Assembly: GCA_001051155.2 (NCBI GenBank)
Contig: JYIP02000002.1
Location: forward strand, 1,185,583 to 1,249,582
From: Chrysoporthe austroafricana
Taxonomy: Eukaryota; Ascomycota; Sordariomycetes; Diaporthales; Cryphonectriaceae
DNA: 64,000 nt
Direction of reading: 5' to 3'
Each line of letters opens with the position of its first letter. Within the stretch, counting starts at the first letter, position 1. The notes beneath the pieces are model-generated. The model was not told the origin of the DNA, searched no databases, and saw nothing but the letters and a program-made list of their open reading frames with translations. The position numbers and the translations under genes were made by a program. Positions 8,118 through 19,476 of the stretch are shown here, one piece after another.

Positions 8118-11100
8118 GTGCGAGCTTGCGGCCCCGCAAAGTCGGGCGGAAACCGAGACAAGACCTGGATGGCCAAAGAAGCATCGTCACCGTGGCCTCG
8201 TGACCTTCTGCCATCCAAGATTCCCAACGCGAACATTCTTACGTTCGGATACGATGCATACGTGGCCGACTGGAGCAAGATGGTATCGGAGAATTGCATC
8301 CGGGACCACGCATGGAATTTGCTTACGGCGCTTTCGAGATGGCGAGAGGAAAATGACAAAACAGTACGTCTAAGGCTAGATGGTTTAGAGCAAACTATCC
8401 CTGAGGCAACCGCTGATAGACACAGAATGAGCGATCCACCATTTTCATTTGCCACAGCTTGGGAGGATTGGTTTGCGAAGATGTCAGCACGTCTCCTGAG
8501 TACCTTCCAGCTCAATTTTCTCCAGCATTGATTTCTTTCGCTTCTTCTTTTCTTCTCCCGGTTCAGTTTCGTCTCATTTGGTCCTATTTCTCACCCACAG
8601 GAATCGCTTTAGGCTTTGGTTATATCGAGCGAACATCATGAGCCGCACCTCAAAAGCATCGTCCGCTCGACATGCGGCATCATGTTCCTTGGAACTCCGC
8701 ACCGCGGGGCCGCCCTCGCACATTGGGCCGAGATGCTGGCCAGGTCAATGGGGTATATCAAGCAGACCAATCCTGACATTGTCAATGTCATCAAGCGGGA
8801 TTCTGAGGTGCTCGCCCGAATCCAAGACAGCTTCCACGCGTTGATTCTGGGGCAAAACAGTCAGAGCGGGCGCCGGCCGATCGAGATAATCTGCTTCTAC
8901 GAGGAATTGCCACTTGTCGGAATCGGAACGGTTCGTACACATGCAGAACTAAATCTCTGTGTTCGGTACATAGTGACGGGAGTTATGCTAATGCTTGGCG
9001 CTCCAGGTCGTCCCCAAGGAGTCGGCAATTCTTCCAGGTTATATTCCGATCGGGATACACAACCACCACAAAGATATGACCAATTTCAGTACCTTAGACG
9101 ACCCTGGATTCGAGGCCGTGTCTGGAGAACTTCGCAGGTGGCTTAAGGGATTGCAAGACGTCGGCAAGCTAAAAACCCAGGCACGTATCCCCGGCACTCT
9201 GAAAGACGTGGGACACCGGTCGCAAATCATACCGTGGATTCGGAATCCCAATTTCATCAGCCGTGAGACGGAACTAGCTCATATTCACTCCATACTTAAT
9301 CCGGAACAATCCGACCCTTCCCCGGACGCGCCAACGGGTATCGTTGTAATACACGGCCTCGGCGGGTTGGGAAAGACGCAGTTGGCGGTTCATTATTTCT
9401 ACAGTCGTAGCACAAGCTATAATCGCTGCTTCTAGATCAATGCAGATTCAGTTCCAAAGTTGGAAGAAGGACTGCTTGCGGTGGCGAGAGAGCGGCACCT
9501 CGTTGGTTCAGATGCCCCTATTCACAAAAAAGCAGCCGAGATGGCGTTAGAATGGCTGTCCCGTATAGGTAGGTTACTCGCTCAATGTATAATGCCAAGT
9601 CTTTTGGACATTCGCTAACAAATTGTGTTTGGTGTAGACGAAAAATGGCTTCTTGTTTTCGACAACGTCGATCGATATGAAGATCTCCAGGGCTACTTAC
9701 CAAGCTGGAACGCACAAGGCTCAATCATAATCACTACGAGGATTTCGGACTTCTGCCCTTTGGCCCCTGGGGAATCTCATCTTCCACTTCAACGTCTCTC
9801 AAGGGAGGCGAGCTGCCAACTATTACTCAAGCTTTTAGGTTGGAAGGGTGGCGAAGCCGTTCCCGAAGATGAGATCTTCCAAGACCTCGATGGGCTACCC
9901 CTTGCCATCGTTCACAGCGCCGGTTACATTCGCGACATCGGTTGCTCACTGGAAGATTACCACGAGAGTTTTCGAAGCTGGTCCAGTACCCGTGACATAT
10001 ACCTAGCTGGAGAGAAAATATCTCAACTGGGTTATGACAAGACTCTAGAGACGGTTTGGGATATGTCCCTCCAAAAGATCTCAGACGGTTCGAGGGTGCT
10101 GCTCGACAAGCTTGCGTTTCTGTACCCTGACACGATTTATGAAGAGCTATTCGTTGCACAGGGAGACCGAGATGCTAGATTTACGTGAGTCAGCCTGCAC
10201 CAGTGCTGAAAATGAATCCAACTAACATCAGGTATCGATCATGTTAGGTCACTCGGCAGTGTGCATGATCTCATTAGAACAGGTTTGATCTCGAGGGAAG
10301 TACCAGGTGGCCCAGTATCGATCCACCGTCTCCTTCAAAGGAGCGTACTTCATCGCCTAGATGCCGATGCCAATGTTCCAAAACGCCACGACGTGTTCAT
10401 GGATGCCCTGGACTCTATCAGGAGAGCCCTCCCCAAGCAAAGCCCACTAGGACTTCCCGTCAACGATCTGTGGCACCTTTATGAGAAATACCTGCCACAT
10501 GTCATTCACTTGAGCAACGTCTTCCGTGAATCACACCCACCCATACAACCTGTCATCGGGTTTGCGGAACTCTTGTCCGACGCGATGAACTATATGTGGG
10601 AACGGAACTTGATGCGGGAAGCTCGGCCCATGTTTGAGATGGCCGACAGAATTTTCAACCAGCTTCTCGACGATGTCGGCCCTTCCCGCATACTTGCCGA
10701 CCTCATCGATGTTATTGGTGCTCTTGAACTCGACACGGGCATAAGTTGCCGGTCGGCGGGACTGAAAAGGAAGGAGCGTGTCTTGGAACTTCGTCGAAAA
10801 TTGGTGGACCAAACTCGTCCCGAGGAACAGAGTGAGGAACAGATTATGGAAAGTTTTATCCAGCTTTCTAACGCTCTGAACAATCTCGCCTGCGCATACT
10901 TCCACTTCGAAAGATTCTCCGACGCAGAACCCCTACTCGAGGAGTCATTGGCATTGAAGGAGAAGTGGTCGTCGATAGAAAAGCTCCCATATGAGTTTGC
11001 GGAAGCGCTCAAAAACATGGCGCTTGTCCGGCTTGCTGCTGGAGAGCACGCAAAAGCTATGGACCTTGCGAAGCAGGCGACTCGTCTCGTCGAAAAAGCC

Positions 11101-11676
11101 TTGGGCCAGAACAACGCCTCCTACCAATTCTTCAAGTTCATTCAGGCTTGCATCATTTTTTGTTGCAGGGATCTTCCTACGGCCTTGAGTATGCATAGCG
11201 AGATCCTGGCATCCCGGTTAGAAGTGTTCGGCGTGATCAACAGCGATACATGGACCAGCTACTTCATGGTCGGCGCCCTTCACTTTTATGCTGGCAATTT
11301 CTCAACTGCCGAGTGAGTCATGAGAACCATCACAAAGTACCTGTCTGGAAACACGAATCTAATTCATGAAAAACGTAGGCAAAATTTGAAGGAGGCCTTG
11401 AACCCGCCACATATATCTTCATGGGCCGAGGAATGTGTTGCAAGGGCCAAATACTGGTTGTATTTAACCCTTCAGGCGCAGCAGAAGTTTGAAGAAGCCG
11501 ACGTGGCGAAGAAAGAAGCCTATGAGATCTGCGCTAAATTGAAGGTTAAAGTACAGGATTCCGAGGAATTTTTTGATCAGCTTGTGTCAATCTGGGACGG
11601 TAGAATAACCGGCAAGCTCAAATCTGTTCCGGTGGAGCGTCTTGAAGCCTTGAGCAAGAGGGCATGGGAATCTTAG
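8118..11676 (+). pseudogene. NLR-like gene: alpha/beta-hydrolase (SesB-type)-NB-ARC-TPR, nonsense codon after the P-loop
   Basis: Seven exons join in phase: about 8118-8363, 8426-8482, 8613-8930, 9007-9568, 9638-10184, 10248-11312, 11379-11676. Domain order: an alpha/beta-hydrolase N-terminus (WPRDLLPSKIPNANILTFGY, CHSLGGLVCED with nucleophile Ser, FLGTPHRGAALAHWA); an NB-ARC domain with Walker A GLGGLGKTQLA, Walker B WLLVFDNVD, an RNBS-like SIIITTR and the GLPLAI motif; then helical TPR-like repeats (LNNLACAYFHFERFSDAEPLLEESLAL, ALKNMALVRLAAGEHAKAMDLAKQA). Such proteins act in fungal non-self recognition and programmed cell death. Lesions: TAG at 9433-9435 (after YNRCF), where family members have Trp, so TGG to TAG. 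The 5' end is also unclear: the usual FVHGL strand before GGNRDKTW is not readable and no convincing start was found. The truncated product would stop just after the P-loop. Confidence 0.8.
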
Positions 11677-12033
11677 TTGGTAGAAGAGAGTGCATGGCCC
11701 GATTCTCTTGCCTTTTGGAATTAAGGCAAGAGACATTCGTATTTCTTTTTCTTCACAGAATATAAGCATGCTTTGAGTCCGGGCGTCCAGATTTTTTTTC
11801 TCACCTGATCTATATCCTTGGAAGGGACCTTTGCTTGGCCACGAGCCTCCGGAGGTAAGCCTTGAAGATTGCTGCGTTAGGATGAACGAGTTTCTCGTTT
11901 GGATTGATGCCAGTCTCTGTTGAAAATCTGTCGAGCATACCCTTAATCAGCGTCCAGGAAAATCTGATACTTCTGGAGTGCTAGCGCAACGGCGACGGTT
12001 CGGTCTAGGTCTACGCTTTCGCCCGATTGCCAG
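11677..12033. other. Intergenic with a coding-like minus-strand stretch
   Basis: On the minus strand, about 11970-11815 reads without stops and looks coding-like (GMLDRFSTETGINPNEKL, then HPNAAIFKAYLRRLVAK), ending at a stop near 11812. No start, intron or partner exon was found and I do not recognise the family. It is possibly the last piece of a lost gene. Confidence 0.3.
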
Positions 12034-12354
12034 TTGAGTGGTTCTCAGCTTGCGGCATCAACTTCACGCATCCCAACGCGCGGCGTGGGAGTCAATGTAG
12101 CTATGGAAGACGCTCTAGATCTCGCACACACAATTGTTGGGGATATTTCTGGCCATAAAGACCCATCTCCACTGGAATCACGGCTCAAAAAGTTTGAAGA
12201 GGAGATATGGGCGCGCGCAAGGGAGAACGCAGAGGCCACAATCATGTATCAGAACCTGTTCTTCCACGAACGTGGCGGCGTGGCCATGGTGGAACATTTC
12301 GCGGAGAGGCGGCAGGAAGATAACAAGAAATCAAAGCAGGCAAGCAGGAAATAG
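12034..12354 (+). pseudogene. 3' stub of an FAD-dependent monooxygenase
   Basis: The 106-codon frame carries the end of a group A flavin monooxygenase. TRGVGVNVAMEDALDLAHTI corresponds to the GVNLAMxDAxxLA helix that follows the GD motif, and RLKKFEEEIWARARENAEA is the C-terminal helix of TetX-like members. The GD motif itself and everything N-terminal (GxGxxG, DG motif) are missing; upstream sequence has only short unrelated frames. It is not the same subfamily as the monooxygenase at 275-1608, whose tail differs. Most likely a truncated relic and not an active gene. Confidence 0.65.
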
Positions 12355-13428
12355 ACGAGAATTTGCATTAATAATTCTCATGTTGTATCCTTTGTAAGCT
12401 AATGTGTACTAGAGACTGCGAAGCTGTCCTTCACTAAGTCACCCTGTTCTTATGGTCTTGCAGTTTTCAAGTCATAACAGGTAACTTGACGAAAGTAAAA
12501 GGCAATGTGACCAACTTATAATTTGGCTGACAGCAAAGCATTTAACTTGGGCCAACCTCTTTTTTCTGCATCGTACTGCTACGAGACGCGTGGTCTTTTG
12601 CAGTGTTACTGTGCGTGGAAACGATGGGAAAATGCTGTGCCGGGGGCCCTTGTTTTGTCAAGGCTAACGGCCAATATCTCTGTTGATTTGCCAGCATCAG
12701 GGCCACCCAAATGGGTTTCCGAGGCTGCCTAGGCCTTGATTGCGCATGTGGGAAGAGGATGCAGCATGACGACCTCGACACAACCTCGACGGAGGCGCAG
12801 CATCAGAGACTCGGGCGATAATCTGCCCCGGAGGTCCCGGAGTCTCGGGCTGCAGACGCTCCTGAACTCCGGCCCTTCAAGGGTCAGGTGCCCAGGGGAA
12901 TAAATATACAATGTCACTGTAAATATATTTGGGTCTGTAACTCATGCATGCTTACATATGTCGCCGGAGCCAGCGGCGCCAAGACCCTGCAGCGCCTCGA
13001 GGGCTGGCGGCCTCGGTGAGCAGAGGTGGCGCCTCTCTCTGCCAGGCCGCAGGGATGTGACGTAGCTGACAGGCCCCAATTTGCAGGACTCCACTTCACT
13101 CTGGGCATGCTTTGCAACTAAAGGTTCCGAGAGGCCCAGCTGCACCGTCCTGCCTTCAACCAAACCCACCGTCCACCGCGACAAGAACAGCACGGCGCGG
13201 CCGTCCACAGTCCTGACCAGAAACACCCTGGAAGACACCAGCGTCGCAGGATCCAGCACCTCGTCTCCCGAGCGATGTCATCCTGAGCAGCTGACCATCC
13301 TCCCCGCCTCCTTCCGACAGCTCCGCATCCAGCTCCAGCTCGGCCCCGACCTGCCCACCTCCGCCCACGAACACCCGACCGGCGACCAGTCGCGCAAGCC
13401 TCCAGCCTCGAGCGCACAGCAGTTCAAG
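12355..13428. promoter_or_regulatory. Upstream region of the CDP-diacylglycerol synthase gene
   Basis: No independent gene supported. The frame of the downstream gene stays open back to about 13081 but contains no ATG before 13429, so it probably represents 5' leader. CA- and CG-rich sequence at 13100-13420 fits a long fungal 5' UTR. Confidence 0.35.
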
Positions 13429-15096
13429 ATGGGCAACGGGCGCAGAGGCGTTAAGTTCTCCCATAGGAAGGGAAACGGCAGCCTGGACGGTCGTCGCGCC
13501 AGCTTCTCGGAGGCAAGTGAGGAGGGCTCCCCGACGAGGACGAGGTCGTCGCCTCAGATGAAAGACATCGCAGAGGTGAGACACAGCCCGTCCTGGGGCT
13601 CCAGGGCTAGGAAATCGGAACGTGATGCTTACGACTCCTCCTCCCTCCGCAGAAAGACCCAGGCGAGGCCCAGCAGACCGAGTATGAGAAGAAGAAGGCA
13701 AACTTCATCACGAGAGGAATATGGACCCTGATCATGATCGCGGGCTTCTTCGCCGCCCTCTTTATGGGCCACATCTACGTCATCCTCATCATCACCGTCG
13801 TCCAGGTCATCTCCTTCAAGGAGGTCATTGCCATCGCGAGCGTCCCCACGAAGGCCCGGCAGCTCCGATCCACCAAAAGTCTTAATTGGTACTGGCTGGC
13901 CACGACCATGTACTTCCTCTACGGGGAGAGCGTGATATACTATTTCAAGCATGTCGTCTTGGTGGACAAGATGCTACTGCCCCTGGCGACACATCACCGC
14001 TTCATAAGCTTCATACTCTACATCATCGGTACGTCCAGCCGCCCCCCGTGACAGGCGCCCTGCCGGGCTCGGTGTGGTCGCGCAGCTGTTTGTGGGTCTG
14101 CCAAGGCTGACAGTCGATACTGCAGGATTTGTCTTCTTCGTTGCGTCACTGAAGGCGGGCCACCTCAAGTTCCAGTTCACGCAGTTCGCATGGACGCACA
14201 TGGCACTCCTGATCATCGTGGTGCAGGCGCACTTTATCATGAACAATATCTTCGAGGGCTTGATATGGTTCTTCCTGCCTGCTGCGCTCGTGATCACAAA
14301 TGACATCTTCGCCTACATCTGCGGTATCACGTTCGGTCGCACGCAGCTCATCAAGCTGTCTCCCAAGAAGACGGTTGAGGGTTTCGTCGGTGCCTGGATC
14401 ATGACCATCATCTTCGGCTATGGTCTGACGAACCTGATGATGCGCAGCGGGTATTTCATCTGCCCAGTTACTGTAAGTTACCTCTAACTCGTGATCTGTG
14501 GAGGTAGCGGCTAAAAGCGCACAGGACTTTGGCGCGAACGTCTTTACCGGCCTGCAATGCGACCCGAACCCGGTGTTCCTCCCTTACACGTACGAGCTTC
14601 CTGAGTTCGTCTTCCTCCCGGCCAATGCGCACTTCAGCGTCACGATGGAGCCGATGCAGATCCACACCATGATCTTTGCCACATTTGCGTCCCTCATCGC
14701 TCCCTTTGGCGGGTTTTTCGCCTCGGGTCTGAAGCGGACGTTCAAGATCAAGGACTTTGGTCACTCGATTCCCGGCCACGGCGGTATGACGGACCGGATG
14801 GACTGCCAGTTCATCATGGGATTCTTCACCTTCTTGTACTACCACTCGTTCATCGCGACACACAAAGTCTCGCTGGGAGGGGTGATCGAGACCGCCATCA
14901 CCGGCCTGACGGTGGACGAGCAGATCGAGCTGGTAAGGGGGATGGCTAGATACCTGGGCAACCAAGGCGCACTTGGGGGTGATGTAAGTCAGCGCGCAGT
15001 CTTGACTGATACGGACGTGGACCACGAAGCGACGCGACTAACACGCTCTGGCAGGTGCTATCATGTCTGGACCAAGCTCTCCCAACGAAGAGGTGA
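13429..15096 (+). CDS. CDS1: Phosphatidate cytidylyltransferase (CDP-diacylglycerol synthase)
   Basis: Makes CDP-diacylglycerol from phosphatidic acid and CTP in the ER membrane, the branch point to phosphatidylinositol and phosphatidylserine/cardiolipin synthesis. Five exons with canonical introns: 13429-13575, 13653-14028, 14126-14472, 14525-14983, 15055-15096, giving 456 aa, matching the length of the yeast enzyme. After a basic, Ser-rich N-terminus come several hydrophobic membrane segments (GIWTLIMIAGFFAALFMGHI, LIWFFLPAALVITNDIFAYI). The family signature is complete: SGLKRTFKI followed by KDFGHSIPGHGGMTDRMD. ITFGRTQLIKLSPKKTVEG is also typical. The start is the first in-frame ATG. The last exon encodes only 13 residues (VLSCLDQALPTKR). 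No lesion was seen, in contrast to the flanking accessory genes. Confidence 0.95.
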
Positions 15097-16131
15097 AAAG
15101 AGCAGGAAGGAAGGACGTAGATGGTTGGCATTCGATTCTAACAGGTTCTTTACTCATAACTACATATGTTGCCATAATCTTTCGGCAACTGAAAAATCTT
15201 TGGGGGGGGGGGGGCGCTTGGGTTCCAGCGAGCGCGCGATGGCTTGTACTAGGTGCTTGCCCATGGCGTCTTCGTCGTAGGTAGGCGTCAGAGAACCATG
15301 GGGGTAGGATCTACTCTTCCCCTGCATTGCAGCATACCCAACTGCTGGCTGCTGTTGCGGCTTTTGCGGGAGAATTGATGACATGTTCTGTCGACTCTCT
15401 GAAGCGTGACCCTACTCTGCTGTCGATTGCTACTGGGATAGATCGTATGCTTGTCCATTGGGTTATCACAACGAGTGCGGCTTGTTATGACGAGAACCTA
15501 GAATTGAACACTATATAGTATGGTGTGTTGGCGCAAAACTCAGTTCTTGTTTGGCCGAGTAGTGTGGTGGTTATCATATCGGAGGAGTTAATAGAGACAA
15601 GGCTGGATGCCAGGCCTGGCGGTCTGTTTGACTGTATACGAACGTTTAGAAAGGCCGATCACACCAAGGCTGACAAGGCCCTGGCCGCATTATAAGCCGG
15701 CCGGGGGGCCTCTGATATCGGATATCTTCGCACCCCTCCGGAGCTCACCTTTATGTCCTAGAGTTAATTTCGATTTCTGCCCCTCCGAGAGGCTGTACTT
15801 CTGAGTGTGAGCAGCAGTGAGCAGAAGTGTGCCAGGGCTAAAGAGCTGGATATATAGACGAAAATTTCCTACAGTCACGACGAAGTTTCCTATAGGTCTT
15901 CAATAGTCAATCTAAGTTCCAAGTACTCCGTATACCCTACTTGGAAGCTTCACAGCTGACGATCATTGCACGATCGACAACGGATTTCCGTACTGCGCTT
16001 GATAGGTAATCCCTTGGACCAAACTGCTAATATAAAGCCAACAGACCACAGGTTACGGGTTTAGAGTGTGATCGTTACATGCTATTTAAATGGTGTGTAT
16101 TGGATCGCCATGGGTTTGTCATCCTAAGTGT
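15097..16131. other. Intergenic: poly-G tract, tRNA fragment, no sure gene
   Basis: A G13 homopolymer lies at 15202-15214. A 74-codon frame on the minus strand (15384-15160; QAIARSLEPKRPPPPKDFSVA) crosses this tract and is probably fortuitous. A GCCAGGCCTGGC palindrome lies near 15609 and a GGCCGG-rich patch near 15690-15710. The rest is AT-rich by eye and without open frames of note. Confidence 0.4.
15553..15580 (+). other. 5' tRNA-Val-like fragment
   Basis: GGCCGAGTAGTGTGGTGG and the following TTATCATATC match the acceptor 5' strand and D-arm of the tRNA-Val at 44531 with a few substitutions, then diverge. There is no anticodon stem, T-arm or B box, so this is a 5' half only. It may be a truncated copy, a degraded tRNA gene or the head of a tRNA-derived SINE. 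Confidence 0.5.
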
Positions 16132-16132
16132 A

Positions 16133-16216
16133 TTACATAAAGAAGCCTGAGTTGATTACGTAAGGACACCTGGGCGGATTATATAAGGAAGCCGGGATGA
16201 TACGTCCGTGAGCTGA
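16133..16216. repeat. Degenerate 23-bp tandem repeat, about 3.5 units
   Basis: Units begin TTACATAAAGAAGCC, TTACGTAAGGACACC and TTATATAAGGAAGCC, then a shortened TACGTCCGTGAGC, at 22-23 bp spacing. No coding role is seen. Confidence 0.5.
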
Positions 16217-16631
16217 TTTATCCCTGCTGGGCTGCCATTCAGCCTGCAAGTTGAGCTAATGGAGGATCAAGACATTACGAAGCGACGCCTCCAAAATCCC
16301 CATCGAGCTCTACGGGTACACCTGGTCACAACAACATGAGAGGCTTGTGGACCAATTTATAGGCGATCACGTAATGTTGGATTCTTATCCTTATCGGCTG
16401 ATGTCGGGTTAAACTAACAGATAGAGGAAGGGTCAGGAATTGCGAGCATCCGGACGAGGCCCACGTGTGGTCGTCTACAAACGAGTACTAATTAGAGCTG
16501 ACCTGTAGCTCTTTATACACACCAGAGAAGAAGATTAGCATCATTATACCGGTACCGCCGGCAAGTGGGAAGGTCCTTTTGCATACAGAGAAAGAATTTC
16601 AGGTGGTCAATTGGAACAGCGATATTTTCTA

Positions 16632-19014
16632 TCAACTAGAGGAGAAAGTCGCTATTAGGCCTGCGAACGCTTCACTCTCATTCTTCCTGTTGGTTATTTC
16701 CGACGCTCCTGAAGACGGCTCTGAAGCCGCCCCTGAAGCCGTTCCTGAAGCCGTTCCTGAAGCTACATTGGGGTAAGATAGGCTATATGTTGACAATGGC
16801 AGCTGTCCATACCCATTCCATACGCAGTCCATCGTGTCCCACTGTTCCAAGCTCGCATTTTGAAAAGCTCCAAGTCCTAAGCCCGACATCCAGTCCAACT
16901 CCGCCGGCCACGTTGCCGCAAGTGCGCCCGTTTGCGCGTAAGCTTTGCTAACTGCTGCATCAATGGATTTCAACTGATTTACCACAACACTGTCATTTTT
17001 CGTGCTTGTCGCGGCTCCGTTCGGTGTCATGGCTAGCAGCCTCGAGAAGCAGCCCCATAGGGTTGCTATCATGGGACGAAGCTATCGCGGAGGCGGCTGA
17101 ACTTGACGCCTGCTGTGATGCCTGGGTTTGCTCTTGCAGGCCATGCTGATATTCACTCACGACGTCATCAGCGGCCTGTGTCCTCCGTCTCTTCGACCGT
17201 GTAATCACCAACGGCTCACTTGTACCCGAGTCGGTATCCAGTGTCTCGTCATTACTGCCCGCAGCAGGAAAATACTCATCTATAATGTTAGCCATGGCCT
17301 CGGCCATCCTTCTCTTTTGCTGTAGTAGCGTCCTTGATCTTTTGTCCATTTGATTTTGGAAGCCCTTTCCAAGCAAGCTTGCTCTTTTCATCCTTATTGG
17401 CCCTGGAATCGCTTGAGCGTTGATGACGATATGACAGCCCTCTGTCTGCACGCAGCCTTCGCGACCTGGCCATCTTCCGAAGATCTCTCGCAATGATGCA
17501 GCACTCCATGGCTTCTCATCTTGCATGAAATGCCGATCTAGTTTGGAATCCGCGAGGGCCTGCATCCCGAGCTTTTCGCATATTGTTGAATAGCTACACA
17601 TTGTTACTTTCTATATTTGTTCAGTATGCTTATTTGGAAATGACTTACCTGTCTCTCATGAACCAAGCGATCAACGCCGCAGGGTGAAACCAAAATTGGT
17701 CGCGCGGTACCCATATAGGTATTTTTAAAAGACTTTGTGCCATTGCTTTGGAGAAGCCTCGTCGTGATGATGCTCCGCCTCTTGAAAGCTGGTGGTACGA
17801 GAAATTGGACGCCTCCAAGACCAAAAGCAATACTAGGGCATATGCGCCAATTTGGGGTACAAGCTCGGAGACAAGCATGTTCAATTCGATGCAGGAGATT
17901 TCCTGTTTCTTGCCATAATCGTCAGCATAGCCTAGACCTTCGTCATGAGTCACCACGTCCACACACAAACGCATGAATAGCGCACGCCATCTGAGTGACG
18001 ATCCCTTTTCAGCGTACTTCTTCAACAGACTCGTGAGGCAAATGAATCTCAGGCGCGGTCAAATGTCGAGACCTGGTTGCGGAGCTCCAGAAGTTCTGCC
18101 TCGAAGCATTTGATGGTCATGCTCGACTGCTCGTCTGTTCCAGTCACGACTTTGTGTTTGCCTATGATGAACTTGTCGATCATAGGCCTTTGTTTCTCTG
18201 GGATCGGTTCGTGAGGGATGGTGGTCGGAAAGCAATCAAATCGTATTTCGCTGTCACTGGGCTTTGTTTGGTGAAACTGATGACTACACTACCGTGAGTT
18301 TAATGAAGTCTTCTCAAGATGCTAGTAAAGGACGCACTCAACCCTGATCCATGTGCCGGAAGGCAAGCGGGCTTCAAGAAAAGAATGAATCGTTCCATCA
18401 ACTTGCTGTACCAGGTCCGAACTTTTGCAACACGCCCACGACCTGGAGTTGCATTCGGTGAAAGTTCCTTTCGGCCTCTTGAAAGTTGAGATGCAGATCT
18501 CTATAACCTCATGGTGCGTAGCATTCGATAAGGAAGTGCGAATAATGCAACACGGTGGCAGTTCAAATGAGAGCAAGTCGTTCCAGTCATCGACGGCGAT
18601 AATCGCCGGCTTTTGGGAATGCCCCACTGGGTTTGGCATTGTGTTCTCAGAAAGTTGATCAAGGGCTTTAGCAAAAGACTTCGCTTTCGGAAGTCCCAAC
18701 GACACAGCGGCTAGGATCAGCGGATGGTGAAAAATATCGGTAACGGGTAAGTATAAGGGAAAATATGTCGGTAGGGTGAGTAGGAGTGGAAGCATATCGG
18801 GAGGGATGAGTAGGAGGGGAATCGTGCTGGTAGGGATGAGTAGGAGGGGAGACATATCGGTAGGGGTGAGTAGGGAGGGAAATATGTCGGCGAAACCTAT
18901 CCTGGGGATCACAGCCGTGGAGCCAGATGCGTTGGGTGGAATGGCCAAGCGCCCACACCGTGATGGGTCCCTGCCACCTGCAGGAAGTCTGCCAGGGAGA
19001 GCCGATGTGAACAT
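16632..19014 (-). pseudogene. Gene of unrecognised family, two frameshifts
   Basis: Coding segments on the minus strand can be ordered as follows. 19014-18346 runs from a Pro/Leu minisatellite-encoded start through VDDWNDLLSFELPPCC to LPSGTWIR. About 18279-18052 reads FHQTKPSDSEIRFDCFP, then KHKVVTGTDEQSSMTIKCFE. 18050-17651 reads LLKKYAEKGSSLRWRALFMR, then QIGAYALVLLLVLEASNF. 17597-16993 reads LREIFGRWPGREGCVQTEGC, with a basic stretch TRSKRRRTQ, then Gln/Ser-rich sequence. The last segment, to 16632, reads ALAATWPAELDWMSGLGLGA and ends in SGTA repeats. The join at 17650-17598 is a good intron (GTAAGT...GTGTAG). Two joins need a frame change without an intron: near 18052-18060, and at the A5 run 17000-16996 where one base fewer restores frame. 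The C-terminal SGTASGTASGAAS comes from a 15-bp repeat. I do not recognise any domain, so a function is not proposed. Confidence 0.5.
18731..18897. repeat. 30-bp minisatellite, copy A (about 5.5 units)
   Basis: Units built around ATATCGGTAGGGGTGAG followed by TAGGAGGGGA-like sequence, at 30-bp spacing, so all frames stay open. Within the minus-strand gene it encodes a decapeptide repeat (PTDMSPLLLI, PTSTIPLLLI, PPDMLPLLLT). A second array of the same family lies at 26345-26580. Confidence 0.75.
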
Positions 19015-19476
19015 ATCCAGTAGTAGGTGCTATGACTCATTCAACATGCAGGTTGCAGGAAGTTAAGACAACACATCAGACATTTCTTATGCAGGAAGAT
19101 CAGGCATTCCTTATGTAAGAATGTGAGCCACAGCGAGCGGCGAGCCAAGGAAGCCAGCGCGATTCAGTCTAACGGGCTGGACATATGAGGACATGATCAT
19201 TACCAGTAGATAGAACACAACAGATACCTCTTCAGTTGCCAATCTAAGGATTCAGGGCAATTTCTTTTCCTAAAAGACCGATTGCATATCAGTCGTAGCA
19301 AGATCGAGGTAGCACTCTTCGAGGATTGTTAAGCCATATCACCGACTGCCAAAAGGCTCTACGCAGCCCTCATAAAGTAGGAAGATTATTCCAGTATCAT
19401 TGCTCGAGTACATGCATGTGATTTACTTGGTGTCTTATATCTCCAATAGCAGGAAAGTACCAGTCTCGCTGCTCCG
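19015..19476. other. Intergenic, nothing recognised
   Basis: AT-rich by eye. A short repetition of TTCCTTATGTAAGAATG-like sequence is seen near 19080-19125, loosely like the 23-bp units at 16133. No gene supported. Confidence 0.4.

Noticed and set aside
7703..8515. 270-codon minus-strand frame
   Set aside because: Antisense to the NLR first exons and overlapping the serine hydrolase start; the plus-strand reading has clear homology-type motifs and this one none.
13081..13428. N-terminal extension of CDP-diacylglycerol synthase
   Set aside because: The frame is open but contains no ATG before 13429; Ser/Pro-rich leader reading only.
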